8,800 nt of DNA, taken from the NCBI GenBank assembly GCA_903856875.1, contig CAIODE010000514.1, positions 1 to 8,800 of the forward strand, given 5' to 3'. Below the pieces are notes generated by a model. The model was not told the DNA's origin. It saw nothing but the letters and a program-made list of their open reading frames with translations, and made no database searches. Of the stretch, positions 1 to 7,402 are shown in pieces; position 1 is the stretch's first letter, and every line of letters begins with the position of its first letter. This stretch comes from an uncultured Burkholderiales bacterium (GTDB lineage: Bacteria; Pseudomonadota; Gammaproteobacteria; Burkholderiales; Burkholderiaceae_C). Position numbers and translations under genes: made by a program.

Positions 1-676
1 ACAAAATGCCGCTTTCTGTGATCAAGATTCGGTCGGCAGGGACATCTTTCAACATGCCCAAGGTGGCGTCCAAACTCACCTCAAAGGTCCGAAGGTTGCG
101 GTTGTTGATGCCCACCAAAGGCGTCTTGAGTTTCAAAGCGCGGCTTAATTCTTCTGCGTCATGCACCTCCACCAAGACCGCCATGTCCAAACTTCGAGCA
201 ATGGCCTCCAAGTCCTTCATTTGGGCATCGTCCAAGCAAGCCGCAATGAGCAAGATACAGTCTGCGCCCATGGCGCGCGATTCGTAAATTTGATAGGCAT
301 CGACCATGAAGTCTTTGCGCAGCACAGGCAAATCGCAACTGGCTCTGGCTTGTTTCAAATAATCGCTGCTGCCTTGAAAAAATTGAACGTCCGTGAGAAC
401 AGACAAGCATGCCGCACCATGCTCTGCATAACTTTGCGCAATGTCGGCGGGTATAAAGTCTGCGCGCAACACGCCTTTAGACGGGCTGGCTTTTTTAATT
501 TCAGCAATGACTGCGGCTTCTTGCTTGGCTATTTTGTGTTGAATGGCGCCCACGAAATCACGCGTGAGAACACGGCTCTCGGCATCTGCACGCACGGCTT
601 GAAATGATTTCATTTGGGAAGCTAAAGCAATTTCTTCATGCTTCACAGCCACAATTTTTTTAAGAATGTCACTCAT
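1..676 (-). CDS. trpC: Indole-3-glycerol phosphate synthase, 3' end cut off by window edge
   Basis: TrpC converts CdRP (carboxyphenylamino-deoxyribulose phosphate) to indole-3-glycerol phosphate in cytoplasmic tryptophan synthesis. The frame reads from ATG at 676 without a stop to the left edge, giving 225 residues; the family is usually about 260, so roughly the last 40 are outside. Visible (beta/alpha)8-barrel family motifs are [11 protein letters not shown] (58-68), [18 protein letters not shown] (118-135) with the presumed catalytic Lys121, [10 protein letters not shown] (168-177) and [13 protein letters not shown] (188-200), and the last visible residues ITESGIL begin the conserved phosphate-binding segment. 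The start overlaps the trpD stop as ATGA (673-676), which indicates translational coupling; the Shine-Dalgarno is weak (CAGG about 9 nt upstream). It is a stand-alone TrpC, with no sign of a TrpF fusion in the visible part. Identification is very secure. Confidence 0.97.
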   Translation of the reverse strand, partial: MSDILKKIVAVKHEEIALASQMKSFQAVRADAESRVLTRDFVGAIQHKIAKQEAAVIAEIKKASPSKGVLRADFIPADIAQSYAEHGAACLSVLTDVQFFQGSSDYLKQARASCDLPVLRKDFMVDAYQIYESRAMGADCILLIAACLDDAQMKDLEAIARSLDMAVLVEVHDAEELSRALKLKTPLVGINNRNLRTFEVSLDATLGMLKDVPADRILITESGIL

Positions 677-1710
677 GCTGCGTTGCCTGATGTTTGGGTG
701 AACGCCACAAACTGCGCTAACTTTTGTTTGGCGGCGCCCGACTCAATGACTTGGCGAGCCAAAGCAATGCCGTCCTTGATGGAGGTCGCGACGTTGGCAG
801 CATACAAAGCCGCACCCGCATTCAAAATCACAATGTCGCGTGCTGCGCCAGCCTCGTTGTTCAAAACACCTTGCAAAACCGCTTGCGATTCTTCGGGCGT
901 TTCAACGCGAAGTGCTCGGTGGCTGGCCATGGCCATGCCAAAGTCTTCGGGATGAATTTCATATTCAGTGAGGTGGCCATCTTTCAATTCGCCCACCAAG
1001 GTGGATGCGCCCAAACTCACTTCGTCCATGCCATCGCGGCCGTAGACCACCAGTGCATGTTCGGCACCCAAACGTTGCAAGGCACGAATTTGGATGCCCA
1101 CCAAATCGGAGTGAAACACGCCCATCAAAATATTGGGTGCACCTGCAGGATTGGTCAGCGGCCCCAAGATATTGAAGATGGTTCTAACACCCAGCTCCTT
1201 GCGCAAAGCCGCCACATTTTTCATGGCGGGGTGGTGGTTGGGTGCAAACATAAAACCAATGCCTACCTCTTGCACACACTGCGCAATTTTCTCTGGCGAT
1301 AAATTGATGTTCACGCCCAAGCTCTCCAACACATCGGCACTGCCCGATTTGCTGCTGACGCTGCGGCCGCCGTGCTTGGCTGTTTTAGCGCCTGCAGCCG
1401 CCGCCACAAACATAGAGCAGGTTGAAATATTGAAGGTGTGCGAACCATCACCGCCGGTGCCCACAATGTCCACCAAGTGGCGTGTGTCGGGCACGTTGAC
1501 CTTGGTTGAAAACTCGCGCATCACTTGTGCTGCCGCGGTAATTTCGCCAATGGTTTCTTTTTTCACGCGCAAACCCGTAATGAGTGCAGCCGTCATGACA
1601 GGCGACAACTCACCATTCATGATCATGCGCATGATCTTCAACATTTCATCGTGAAAAATTTCACGGTGCTCAATGGTTCTTTGCAATGCTTCCTGCGGCG
1701 TGATGGGCAT
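673..1710 (-). CDS. trpD: Anthranilate phosphoribosyltransferase
   Basis: TrpD transfers phosphoribose from PRPP to anthranilate, the second committed step of tryptophan synthesis. The protein is 345 residues, the normal family length. Landmarks: PRPP-binding [16 protein letters not shown] (81-96), [18 protein letters not shown] (112-129), an anthranilate-site region around [21 protein letters not shown] (168-188) and the Mg-binding Asp-Glu pair in GRDGMDEVS (224-232). I chose the ATG at 1710 because [20 protein letters not shown] is a typical start for this family in Burkholderiales; the frame stays open upstream to 1842, and an ATG at 1734 would add eight residues, but that one lacks a ribosome site, whereas 1710 has a weak GAGAT about 5 nt upstream. 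It lies 55 nt after ltaE and overlaps trpC by 4 nt. It is a separate enzyme, not fused to TrpG as in enteric bacteria. Confidence 0.97.
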   Translation of the reverse strand: MPITPQEALQRTIEHREIFHDEMLKIMRMIMNGELSPVMTAALITGLRVKKETIGEITAAAQVMREFSTKVNVPDTRHLVDIVGTGGDGSHTFNISTCSMFVAAAAGAKTAKHGGRSVSSKSGSADVLESLGVNINLSPEKIAQCVQEVGIGFMFAPNHHPAMKNVAALRKELGVRTIFNILGPLTNPAGAPNILMGVFHSDLVGIQIRALQRLGAEHALVVYGRDGMDEVSLGASTLVGELKDGHLTEYEIHPEDFGMAMASHRALRVETPEESQAVLQGVLNNEAGAARDIVILNAGAALYAANVATSIKDGIALARQVIESGAAKQKLAQFVAFTQTSGNAA

Positions 1711-1765
1711 GGTGATCTCTGTTTTTGAATTCATGAAATTGGCAATGTTGGTGAGGCTTTGAACC

Positions 1766-2830
1766 TCAAGCGCCGAAGAACTGGCGAATGGCCGCAATGG
1801 CGCGGTCAACACCGGCACGGTCGACATCCAAGTGCGTGACAAATCTGAGTCGGTACAAACCGGTCATGTCAATGCCTTCGTTTTTCAGATGCGCTTGCAA
1901 GGCCGCGCCGCGGGCTTTGGCTTCACCCACCAAATCAACAAACAAAATATTGGTTTGAGGTGTTTCAATTTGCAGCCCCGGAATACCTGCCAAGCCTTTG
2001 GCCAAATGCGCCATGAGTTGGTGGTCTTCGGCAAGACGTGTGACGTGATGGTCTAAGGCATAGGAAGCTGCAGCCGCCATGAAGCCCGCTTGACGCAGAC
2101 CACCGCCCGCCATTTTTCGCAGGCGATGCGCTTTGGCGATGTACGCTTTGGAGCCGCACAAGGCCGAGCCCATGGGTGCGCCCAAGCCTTTGCTAAAGCA
2201 AACAGAAACACTGTCAAAACATTGCGTGATGTTTTTGACCTCATCGTAAGGCGATGTGCCCAATGCAGTAGCCTGTGCTGCCGCTGCATTGAAAAGCCTT
2301 GCACCATCCAAGTGGCGAGCCAAACCCTTTTGCTTTGCAAAGTTGCTGAAATCGTTCAAATAAGTTTGAGGCAACACTTTGCCGCCCCATGTATTTTCCA
2401 AGGCCAACATTTTGGTTTTAGCAAAATGCGGGTCATCGGGTTTGATGGCGGCTTCAATGTCTTCCAAAGCCAAAGTGCCATCGGCTTGCTGCGTCAGGGG
2501 CTGCGGCTGGACACTGCCAAATACCGCCGCACCTCCACCCTCCCACCGATAGCAGTGGGCCATCTGCCCCACAATGTATTCATCGCCACGCTGGCAATGC
2601 GACAAGATGCCGCACAAATTACTTTGTGTGCCCGTGGACATGAAGAGCGCCGCCTCAAAGCCCAACATTTTGGCAATTTTTTCCTGCAGCTCATTCACGC
2701 TGGGGTCGTCACCAAACACGTCATCGCCCACCAAAGCTTGGGTCATGGCTTCACGCATGCCAGCTGTTGGCCGTGTGACGGTGTCGCTTCGAAGATCGAC
2801 GCGCGCTGAAGAAGAAGTGGTGGTGTTCAT
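1766..2830 (-). CDS. ltaE: Low-specificity L-threonine aldolase (PLP enzyme)
   Basis: This 354-residue protein belongs to the beta-eliminating lyase/threonine aldolase family (fold type I PLP enzymes), which cleave L-threonine, L-allo-threonine and related beta-hydroxy amino acids to glycine plus an aldehyde. Visible motifs are [11 protein letters not shown] (12-22), [16 protein letters not shown] (34-49), STGTQSN (65-71), [10 protein letters not shown] (91-100) with the presumed PLP-stacking His92, [11 protein letters not shown] (173-183) with PLP-contacting Asp175, and [14 protein letters not shown] (209-222) with the presumed Schiff-base Lys214. The length and motifs look intact. The start ATG is 1 nt from the trpG stop, with a good GGAAG site 9 nt upstream inside trpG, so it is probably co-translated with the trp genes. 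A threonine aldolase has no accepted step in tryptophan synthesis, so its placement is odd. The true substrate is inferred from family only. Confidence 0.92.
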   Translation of the reverse strand: MNTTTSSSARVDLRSDTVTRPTAGMREAMTQALVGDDVFGDDPSVNELQEKIAKMLGFEAALFMSTGTQSNLCGILSHCQRGDEYIVGQMAHCYRWEGGGAAVFGSVQPQPLTQQADGTLALEDIEAAIKPDDPHFAKTKMLALENTWGGKVLPQTYLNDFSNFAKQKGLARHLDGARLFNAAAAQATALGTSPYDEVKNITQCFDSVSVCFSKGLGAPMGSALCGSKAYIAKAHRLRKMAGGGLRQAGFMAAAASYALDHHVTRLAEDHQLMAHLAKGLAGIPGLQIETPQTNILFVDLVGEAKARGAALQAHLKNEGIDMTGLYRLRFVTHLDVDRAGVDRAIAAIRQFFGA

Positions 2831-2831
2831 G

Positions 2832-3410
2832 TCAGTGGTCTTCCAAGAAATTTTTCAGCATGGCATGGCCATGCTCCGTGAGAATAGATTCGGGGTGAAA
2901 CTGAACCCCTTCAATGGCCAAGCTTTTGTGGCGAACACCCATGATTTCGCCATCATCCGTCCATGCAGTGACTTCTAAATCTGCAGGACAACTTGTTCTT
3001 TCAATGGCCAATGAGTGGTACCGGTTGACTGTGAATTTAGGGGGCAAGTTTTTAAACACACCTTGCTGCGTGGTTTGAATGACACTGGTTTTGCCGTGCA
3101 TCAATTCTTGCGCTCGCACAATCTTGCCACCAAACGCAGCACCAATGCTTTGATGGCCCAAGCACACGCCCAAAATAGGCAGCTTTCCTGCAAAGTGCTG
3201 AATGGCTGCCACTGAAATACCGGCCTCTGCGGGTGAGCAAGGGCCAGGCGAGATGACCAAGCGGTCGGGCTTTTTAGCGGCAATGCCTTCAAGGTCAATT
3301 TCATCGTTGCGAAAGACTTCGATGTCGGCGCCCAGTTCGCCAAAATACTGAACGATGTTGTAAGTGAAAGAGTCGTAGTTGTCGATCATCAACAGTTTGA
3401 TTTTTTTCAT
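2832..3410 (-). CDS. trpG: Anthranilate synthase component II, glutamine amidotransferase subunit
   Basis: TrpG hydrolyses glutamine and channels ammonia to TrpE for anthranilate formation. It is a 192-residue class I glutamine amidotransferase with the full catalytic triad: Cys83 in [13 protein letters not shown] (78-90), and His172 and Glu174 in GVQFHPESI (168-176). The oxyanion segment [13 protein letters not shown] (54-66) and the N-terminal [11 protein letters not shown] (8-18) are typical. I keep the ATG at 3410 and not Met8, because a GGAG site lies 8 nt upstream within the last codon of trpE. The stop of trpE is only 5 nt away, so the two subunits are likely translated in a coupled way at equal amounts. 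A protein of this type can also serve as PabA for folate synthesis; whether it is shared here cannot be judged from the window. Confidence 0.97.
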   Translation of the reverse strand: MKKIKLLMIDNYDSFTYNIVQYFGELGADIEVFRNDEIDLEGIAAKKPDRLVISPGPCSPAEAGISVAAIQHFAGKLPILGVCLGHQSIGAAFGGKIVRAQELMHGKTSVIQTTQQGVFKNLPPKFTVNRYHSLAIERTSCPADLEVTAWTDDGEIMGVRHKSLAIEGVQFHPESILTEHGHAMLKNFLEDH

Positions 3411-3415
3411 GTTGA

Positions 3416-4915
3416 TTACTCCAAGCCTTCTTCTACCAACTCACTGGCACGCAACAAGGCGCGCGCTTTGTGTTCGGTTTCTTTCCACTCCAGCTCGGGC
3501 ACAGAGTCGGCCACCACGCCAGCTGCTGCTTGCACATACAAAGTTTGATCTTTGATGATGCCTGTGCGAATGGCAATGGCCACATCCATGTCGCCTGCGT
3601 AGCTGAGGTAACCACACGCACCGCCATACACGCCGCGCTTGGTGGGCTCGAGTTTGTCGATCAGTTCCATGGCATGAACCTTGGGTGCACCCGTGAGTGT
3701 GCCCGCTGGAAACGTGGCCTTGAGCACATCCATGTTGGTCATGCCCTCTTTCAAAATGGCTTCGACATTGCTCACGATGTGCATCACATGGCTGTAGCGC
3801 TCTATCGCAAAGGCTTCGGTCACTTTCACAGAACCTATTTTGGCAATGCGGCCAATGTCGTTGCGGGCCAAGTCAATGAGCATGACGTGCTCGGCGCGCT
3901 CTTTGGGATCGTTGACCAACTCGAGCTCGGCTGCTTTGTCTTTTTCAGGTGTTGCGCCGCGTGGGCGTGTGCCTGCCAAGGGCCGAATGGTGACCTTGAC
4001 GCCTTCTTCGGTTTGTTCTTGACGCACCAAAATTTCAGGACTGGCACCCACCACATGGAAGTCGCCAAAGTTGTAGAAGTACATGTAAGGGCTGGGGTTA
4101 AGTGACCTGAGCGCGCGGTACAAAGACAAGGGACTTTCGGTATAACGTTTTTTAATGCGCTGACCTACCTGTACCTGCATGAAGTCGCCGGCCGCAATGA
4201 GCTCCTTGGCTTCCAACACGGCCTTCAAATAATCTTCTTTTTTGAAGTCCCGTTCTGCAGGATAGGTTTGCGTTGAAGCAACGACAGGCGCGCTGACTGA
4301 ATACTTCAATTGTTCTTTCAAATCACGCAAACGTTTTTTGGCTTTGGCATAAGCTTCAGGCATGCCAGGGTCTGCATAGACCATCAAATAAAGTTTGCCA
4401 GACAAGTTGTCAATCACGGCCAACTCTTCACATTGCAGCAGCAAAATATCGGGCGTGCCCAAGGTATCGGGCGGGCATGATTTTTCGAGTTTTTTCTCGA
4501 TGTACCTCACCGCGTCGTAACCAAAGTAGCCCGCCAAACCGCCGCAAAAGCGCGGCATGCCTGGCCTGAGCGCAACTTTGAATCGCTTTTGATATTGCTC
4601 AATGAAATCGAGTGGGTTACCGGGTGCGGTTTCGATCACCACGCCATCGGTCACAACTTCGGTGCGCGCTTCATTGCCAAAGCCTCGCGCCTGTAAAAAG
4701 GTGCGCGCTGGCAAGCCAATGAAGCTGTAGCGGCCAAAGCGCTCACCGCCGACCACCGACTCAAGTAAGAAGCTGTATTTGCCACCATCTTTGTGATGGG
4801 CTAACTTCAAATAAAGCGAAAGCGGGGTTTCTAAATCGGCAAAGGCCTCCAGCATGAGAGGAATGCGGTTGAAGCCTTGTTGGGCGAGGCTTTTAAATTC
4901 TAATTCTGTGATCAC
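3416..4915 (-). CDS. trpE: Anthranilate synthase component I
   Basis: TrpE converts chorismate plus ammonia (supplied by TrpG) to anthranilate and pyruvate, and is normally the feedback-inhibited first enzyme. The 499-residue protein has the N-terminal regulatory motif FLLES (49-53), which in this family forms part of the tryptophan pocket, and the chorismate-binding domain: [21 protein letters not shown] (275-293 and on), [11 protein letters not shown] (310-320), [15 protein letters not shown] (342-356), [19 protein letters not shown] (402-420), [13 protein letters not shown] (427-439) and [19 protein letters not shown] (462-480). The start codon is GTG at 4915 (protein [10 protein letters not shown]); a strong GGAG lies 8 nt upstream and no in-frame ATG competes nearby. 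It is separated from the upstream leader ORF by about 95 nt containing the attenuator structures, so transcription into it is likely controlled by tryptophan supply. Confidence 0.97.
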   Translation of the reverse strand: MITELEFKSLAQQGFNRIPLMLEAFADLETPLSLYLKLAHHKDGGKYSFLLESVVGGERFGRYSFIGLPARTFLQARGFGNEARTEVVTDGVVIETAPGNPLDFIEQYQKRFKVALRPGMPRFCGGLAGYFGYDAVRYIEKKLEKSCPPDTLGTPDILLLQCEELAVIDNLSGKLYLMVYADPGMPEAYAKAKKRLRDLKEQLKYSVSAPVVASTQTYPAERDFKKEDYLKAVLEAKELIAAGDFMQVQVGQRIKKRYTESPLSLYRALRSLNPSPYMYFYNFGDFHVVGASPEILVRQEQTEEGVKVTIRPLAGTRPRGATPEKDKAAELELVNDPKERAEHVMLIDLARNDIGRIAKIGSVKVTEAFAIERYSHVMHIVSNVEAILKEGMTNMDVLKATFPAGTLTGAPKVHAMELIDKLEPTKRGVYGGACGYLSYAGDMDVAIAIRTGIIKDQTLYVQAAAGVVADSVPELEWKETEHKARALLRASELVEEGLE

Positions 4916-4960
4916 GATCTGGGCTCCGTATGTTTGGCCGGTTCATTCAAGGGGTGTGGT

Positions 4961-5035
4961 CAAAACACGAACCCCACTTTGGCAGCCATTTGCTGCCGGT
5001 TCTAAGCAATTTAGACTGGCTGACGCCAAGACCAG
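4961..5035 (-). promoter_or_regulatory. Putative trp attenuator (alternative RNA hairpins before trpE)
   Basis: Read on the minus strand, several pairings exclude one another. Segment 1:2 is CTGG (5035-5032) with CCAG (5019-5016), a weak hairpin holding both leader Trp codons. CAGCCA (5022-5017) is exactly complementary to TGGCTG (4988-4983). That same TGGCTG segment also overlaps the 3' arm of the hairpin GGCAGC (4997-4992)/GCTGCC (4986-4981), which is enclosed by GAACC (5002-4998)/GGTTC (4973-4969) and followed by GTGTTTTG (4968-4961), a short U-rich tract. This is the expected logic of a ribosome-controlled attenuator: stalling at Trp codons frees CAGCCA to break the terminator-like hairpin. 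The U tract is short, so terminator strength is uncertain. Pairings were found by eye; no folding energies were computed. Confidence 0.55.
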
Positions 5036-5094
5036 GCTCCCCGGCTCAAAACGGCCGGCAGCTGGACTGCATAGAGTGAATGAAACAAAATCAT
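5011..5094 (-). CDS. trpL: Putative trp leader peptide (27 codons, Trp-Ser-Trp near the end)
   Basis: A short ORF from ATG at 5094 to TAA at 5011 encodes 27 residues. It begins MILFHSLYAV and ends GAWSWRQPV, so two Trp codons (5034-5032 and 5028-5026) lie four codons before the stop. This resembles the E. coli trpL ending (WWRTS then stop) and tryptophan leader peptides of Alphaproteobacteria. It sits directly between a good promoter and trpE, ending 95 nt before the trpE start codon. There is no Shine-Dalgarno before the ATG (upstream bases GGCATCCTC), and the predicted transcript start is only a few bases upstream, so initiation may be leaderless or nearly so. A TTG at 5049 in the same frame would give a 12-residue version. 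The peptide is probably a sensor without function of its own. Too short for homology to prove it. Confidence 0.6.
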   Translation of the reverse strand: MILFHSLYAVQLPAVLSRGAWSWRQPV

Positions 5095-5103
5095 GAGGAT
5101 GCC

Positions 5104-5132
5104 AGTGTACCAAAGCTCAGGCCTGTGCTCAA
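5104..5132 (-). promoter_or_regulatory. Predicted sigma70 promoter of the trp operon
   Basis: On the minus strand TTGAGC (5132-5127, 4 of 6 matches to the -35 consensus) is followed by exactly 17 bp and then TACACT (5109-5104, 4 of 6 matches to the -10). TGG immediately before the -10 adds an extended -10 (TGn) element. Transcription should begin around 5094-5098, giving a leader of about 180 nt before trpE, close to the E. coli trp leader length. The element lies just after the rpe stop codon, so trp transcription need not depend on rpe. The spacer contains the palindrome CAGGCCTG (5118-5125), a possible operator. Confidence 0.6.
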
Positions 5133-5163
5133 AGCAGAATTTCGGCCAAGCTCATTTGCCGTT

Positions 5164-5841
5164 TCAACCCAGTTCCTTGCGCATGGCTTGAATGACGGCG
5201 GCGTAATCGGGTTTGCTGAAAATGGCACTGCCCGCCACAAAGGTATCGGCGCCCGCATCGGCCACGCGGCGAATGTTGTCCACTTTCACACCACCATCTA
5301 CTTCCAGGCGGATGTCTTTGCCAGAGGCGTCAATCCATTTGCGCGCCAGCTCAATTTTGCGCAATGCGCTCTCGATGAAACTCTGACCGCCAAAGCCCGG
5401 GTTCACCGACATGATCAAAATGAGATCAATGTCGTCAATGACCCACTCCAACACATCAAGGGACTCGGCCGGGTTAAACACCACGCCGGCCTTGCAGCCC
5501 TTGGACTTGATGGCTTGCACACTGCGGTGCACATGGGTGGAAGCATCGGGGTGAAAACTGATGAGGTCGGCGCCTGCATCGGCAAAGGCGGCGGCCAAGG
5601 CATCTACGGGTTGCACCATGAGGTGCACATCAATGGGCACGTCTTGTCCATCGGGTGTTTTGGCATGGGGCTTGAGCGCCTGACAAATCATGGGGCCAAA
5701 AGTGAGGTTGGGCACGTAATGGTTGTCCATCACGTCGTAGTGAATCCAGTCGGCGCCGGCGGCAATGACGTTGCGAACTTCTTCGCCCAGGCGGGCAAAG
5801 TCGGCTGACAACAGGGAGGGTGCAATGCGGTAGGTGGTCAT
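5164..5841 (-). CDS. rpe: Ribulose-phosphate 3-epimerase
   Basis: Rpe interconverts D-ribulose 5-phosphate and D-xylulose 5-phosphate in the pentose phosphate pathway (and the Calvin cycle where present). The 225-residue TIM-barrel protein has the expected motifs: [10 protein letters not shown] (6-15), [19 protein letters not shown] (32-50) with metal-binding His34 and Asp36, VHLMV (72-76) with His73, [13 protein letters not shown] (141-153), LEVDGGV (179-185) with the catalytic Asp182, and VAGSAIF (202-208). The start ATG at 5841 gives the standard N-terminus [11 protein letters not shown]; the Shine-Dalgarno is weak. It is on the same strand as the trp operon, 248 nt upstream of trpE, but a separate promoter lies between. 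In many related genomes a phosphoglycolate phosphatase gene follows rpe before trpE; none is present here. It diverges from thiL; no convincing promoter was seen in 5842-5948. Confidence 0.97.
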   Translation of the reverse strand: MTTYRIAPSLLSADFARLGEEVRNVIAAGADWIHYDVMDNHYVPNLTFGPMICQALKPHAKTPDGQDVPIDVHLMVQPVDALAAAFADAGADLISFHPDASTHVHRSVQAIKSKGCKAGVVFNPAESLDVLEWVIDDIDLILIMSVNPGFGGQSFIESALRKIELARKWIDASGKDIRLEVDGGVKVDNIRRVADAGADTFVAGSAIFSKPDYAAVIQAMRKELG

Positions 5842-5948
5842 GACCGAATTGTCGCATTTTGCGGGCCTTTCGTTGCGTCCTGCTGCATCGGCTTAAGTTG
5901 GTATTTCACGATGCGTTATGGCCGGCGCTTGAGGTTATGCTTGGGTTT

Positions 5949-6914
5949 ATGGGCGAGTTTGATCTGATCGAAACCTACTTCAAGCGCCCCCCGCGCCATG
6001 CCGTGCTGGGGGTGGGAGACGATTGCGCGCTGCTTTCAGTGAAAGCGGGTCAGCAATTGGCCATTTCAAGCGACATGTTGGTTGAAGGACGGCACTTTTT
6101 ATCGACTGTGAACCCATTGCATTTGGGCCACAAGGCTTTGGCCGTTAACTTAAGCGATTTAGCCGCTTGCGGCGCTCAGCCCAAGGCCTTCTTGCTGTCG
6201 CTGGCTTTGCCTGAAGTGGTGCCGCAGTGGCTGTCTGAATTTTCAAAAGGCATGTGGGCATTGGCCGACGCCCATCATTGCGACCTCATTGGCGGCGACA
6301 CCACGCGCGGTCCCTTGAACATTTGCATCACCGTATTGGGAGAGGTGCCACAAGCGATGGCTTTGCTGCGAGGCGGTGCCAAAGCAGGTGATGACATTTA
6401 TGTCAGTGGTCATTTGGGCGATGCGCGTTTGGCCTTGGAAGTTTTTCGAGGCACTTTGAGTGTGCCGCAAGCTGTGTTTGAAGCCGCGCTCATGCGCATG
6501 GACAAACCCACGCCCAGGGTCGAACTTGGTTTGGCGCTCCGTGGGCTTGCCCATTCAGCCGTCGATGTTAGCGACGGCTTGCTAGGCGATTTGCAACACA
6601 TCTTAAAAGCCAGCGGGGTGGGCGCAGAAATTGACACGCAGCAAGTGCTAAGCACCATGGCTTGCGCACAGAGCTCGGGCTTAAGCCAAGACGATCTTCT
6701 GCGGCTCACATTGGCGGGTGGCGATGATTACGAGTTGGTTTTCACGGCACCTGAAATCCAACGCACCCACATTGCCGCGGCCAGCGCAACGTCAGCCACA
6801 GCGGTCACTCGCATTGGCAAAATCACAGCGACGCCAGAATTAAGATTGCTCGGCAACAATGGCCTAGCCATGCTCAATTCGTATGCTTCTTTTGACCACT
6901 TCAAAACACCATGA
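5949..6914 (+). CDS. thiL: Thiamine-monophosphate kinase
   Basis: ThiL phosphorylates thiamine monophosphate with ATP to make thiamine pyrophosphate, the active cofactor. The protein (321 residues from the chosen start) has the AIR-synthase-like fold motifs of the family: GVGDDCALL (21-29), ISSDMLVEGRHF (39-50), AVNLSDLAACGAQPKAF (65-81), CDLIGGDTTRGP (111-122), DVSDGLLGDLQ (206-216) and a late AGGDDYELVFT (256-266). Several Asp residues in these motifs bind Mg-ATP in known ThiL structures. The frame is open back to an ATG at 5859, but MGEFDLIETYFKRP is the normal ThiL N-terminus, so I start at 5949; an ATG at 5937 is also possible and neither has a strong ribosome site. Its stop overlaps the pgpA start as ATGA, suggesting an operon thiL-pgpA-pncC. 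Confidence 0.95.
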   Translation: MGEFDLIETYFKRPPRHAVLGVGDDCALLSVKAGQQLAISSDMLVEGRHFLSTVNPLHLGHKALAVNLSDLAACGAQPKAFLLSLALPEVVPQWLSEFSKGMWALADAHHCDLIGGDTTRGPLNICITVLGEVPQAMALLRGGAKAGDDIYVSGHLGDARLALEVFRGTLSVPQAVFEAALMRMDKPTPRVELGLALRGLAHSAVDVSDGLLGDLQHILKASGVGAEIDTQQVLSTMACAQSSGLSQDDLLRLTLAGGDDYELVFTAPEIQRTHIAAASATSATAVTRIGKITATPELRLLGNNGLAMLNSYASFDHFKTP

Positions 6915-7402
6915 GACCTGATGCTCGCTTCATGGTTAGGCACCCTGCGCATTGGATCGCTTTAGGTTTTGGCTCTGGTCTTTCACCCAAAGCACCTGGA
7001 ACCATGGGCACGCTCTGGGCATGGCTGTGTTACTGGGCATTTCAAGATTATTTTTCTGTAGGTGAACAAGCTGGCATCATTGTGTTGTCGAGTCTGATCG
7101 GCATTTGGGCCTGCAAAGTCACCGCACACAATTTGAGAGTTTCTGACCCAGGTGCCATCGTCTGGGACGAAGTGGTGGCTTTTTGGTTGGTGCTGATGCT
7201 GCTGTCACCCGCAAGTTTCACAACTCAATTGATCGCCTTTGCATTGTTCAGATTTTTTGATGCCACCAAACCTGGCCCTGTGGCATGGGCCGATCAATTG
7301 TTCAAAGGATTTGGTTGGCGAGGTGCATTCGGCATTTTCTTCGATGATTTCGTGGCGGCTTTTTGCACGCTGCTTTGTTTTGCAATTTGGAGAGCATGGT
7401 GA
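6911..7402 (+). CDS. pgpA: Phosphatidylglycerophosphatase A
   Basis: PgpA removes the phosphate from phosphatidylglycerophosphate to give phosphatidylglycerol, an inner-membrane step of phospholipid synthesis. The 163-residue protein shows the family signature ALGFGSGLSPKAPGTMGTL (17-35), the acidic motif IVWDEVVAFW (83-92) and FRFFDATKPGPVAWAD (113-128), with a further DD at 145-146. Hydrophobic stretches at about 34-47, 55-70, 88-113 and 140-160 fit the expected membrane segments. The Gly often found after DEVV/DEFV is Ala90 here, a mild variation. The start overlaps thiL by 4 nt (ATGA, 6911-6914) and the end overlaps pncC by 7 nt or, with the alternative GTG start, 4 nt. Placement between thiL and pncC is common in proteobacteria and does not indicate a shared pathway. 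Confidence 0.94.
   Translation: MRPDARFMVRHPAHWIALGFGSGLSPKAPGTMGTLWAWLCYWAFQDYFSVGEQAGIIVLSSLIGIWACKVTAHNLRVSDPGAIVWDEVVAFWLVLMLLSPASFTTQLIAFALFRFFDATKPGPVAWADQLFKGFGWRGAFGIFFDDFVAAFCTLLCFAIWRAW

Noticed and set aside
1711..1842. N-terminal extension of trpD of up to 44 residues
   Set aside because: It would overlap the end of ltaE, has no ribosome site, and TrpD homologues start at the MPITPQEAL position.
2090..2809. Long plus-strand open frame of 239 codons opposite ltaE
   Set aside because: It is antisense to a gene with clear family motifs, has no recognisable product or ribosome site, and its composition follows the complementary codons.
5011..5049. Shorter trp leader peptide starting at TTG (12 residues)
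   Set aside because: Same frame and still carries both Trp codons, but TTG lacks a ribosome site; the ATG at 5094 next to the promoter is the simpler start, so the short form is kept only as an alternative.
5080..5808. Plus-strand open frame of 242 codons opposite rpe and the trp leader
   Set aside because: The minus-strand rpe is unmistakable; the antisense frame shows no motifs and is a complementary shadow.
5859..5948. N-terminal extension of thiL by 30 residues
   Set aside because: The family N-terminus is at MGEFDLIETYF and the extra sequence resembles no ThiL segment.
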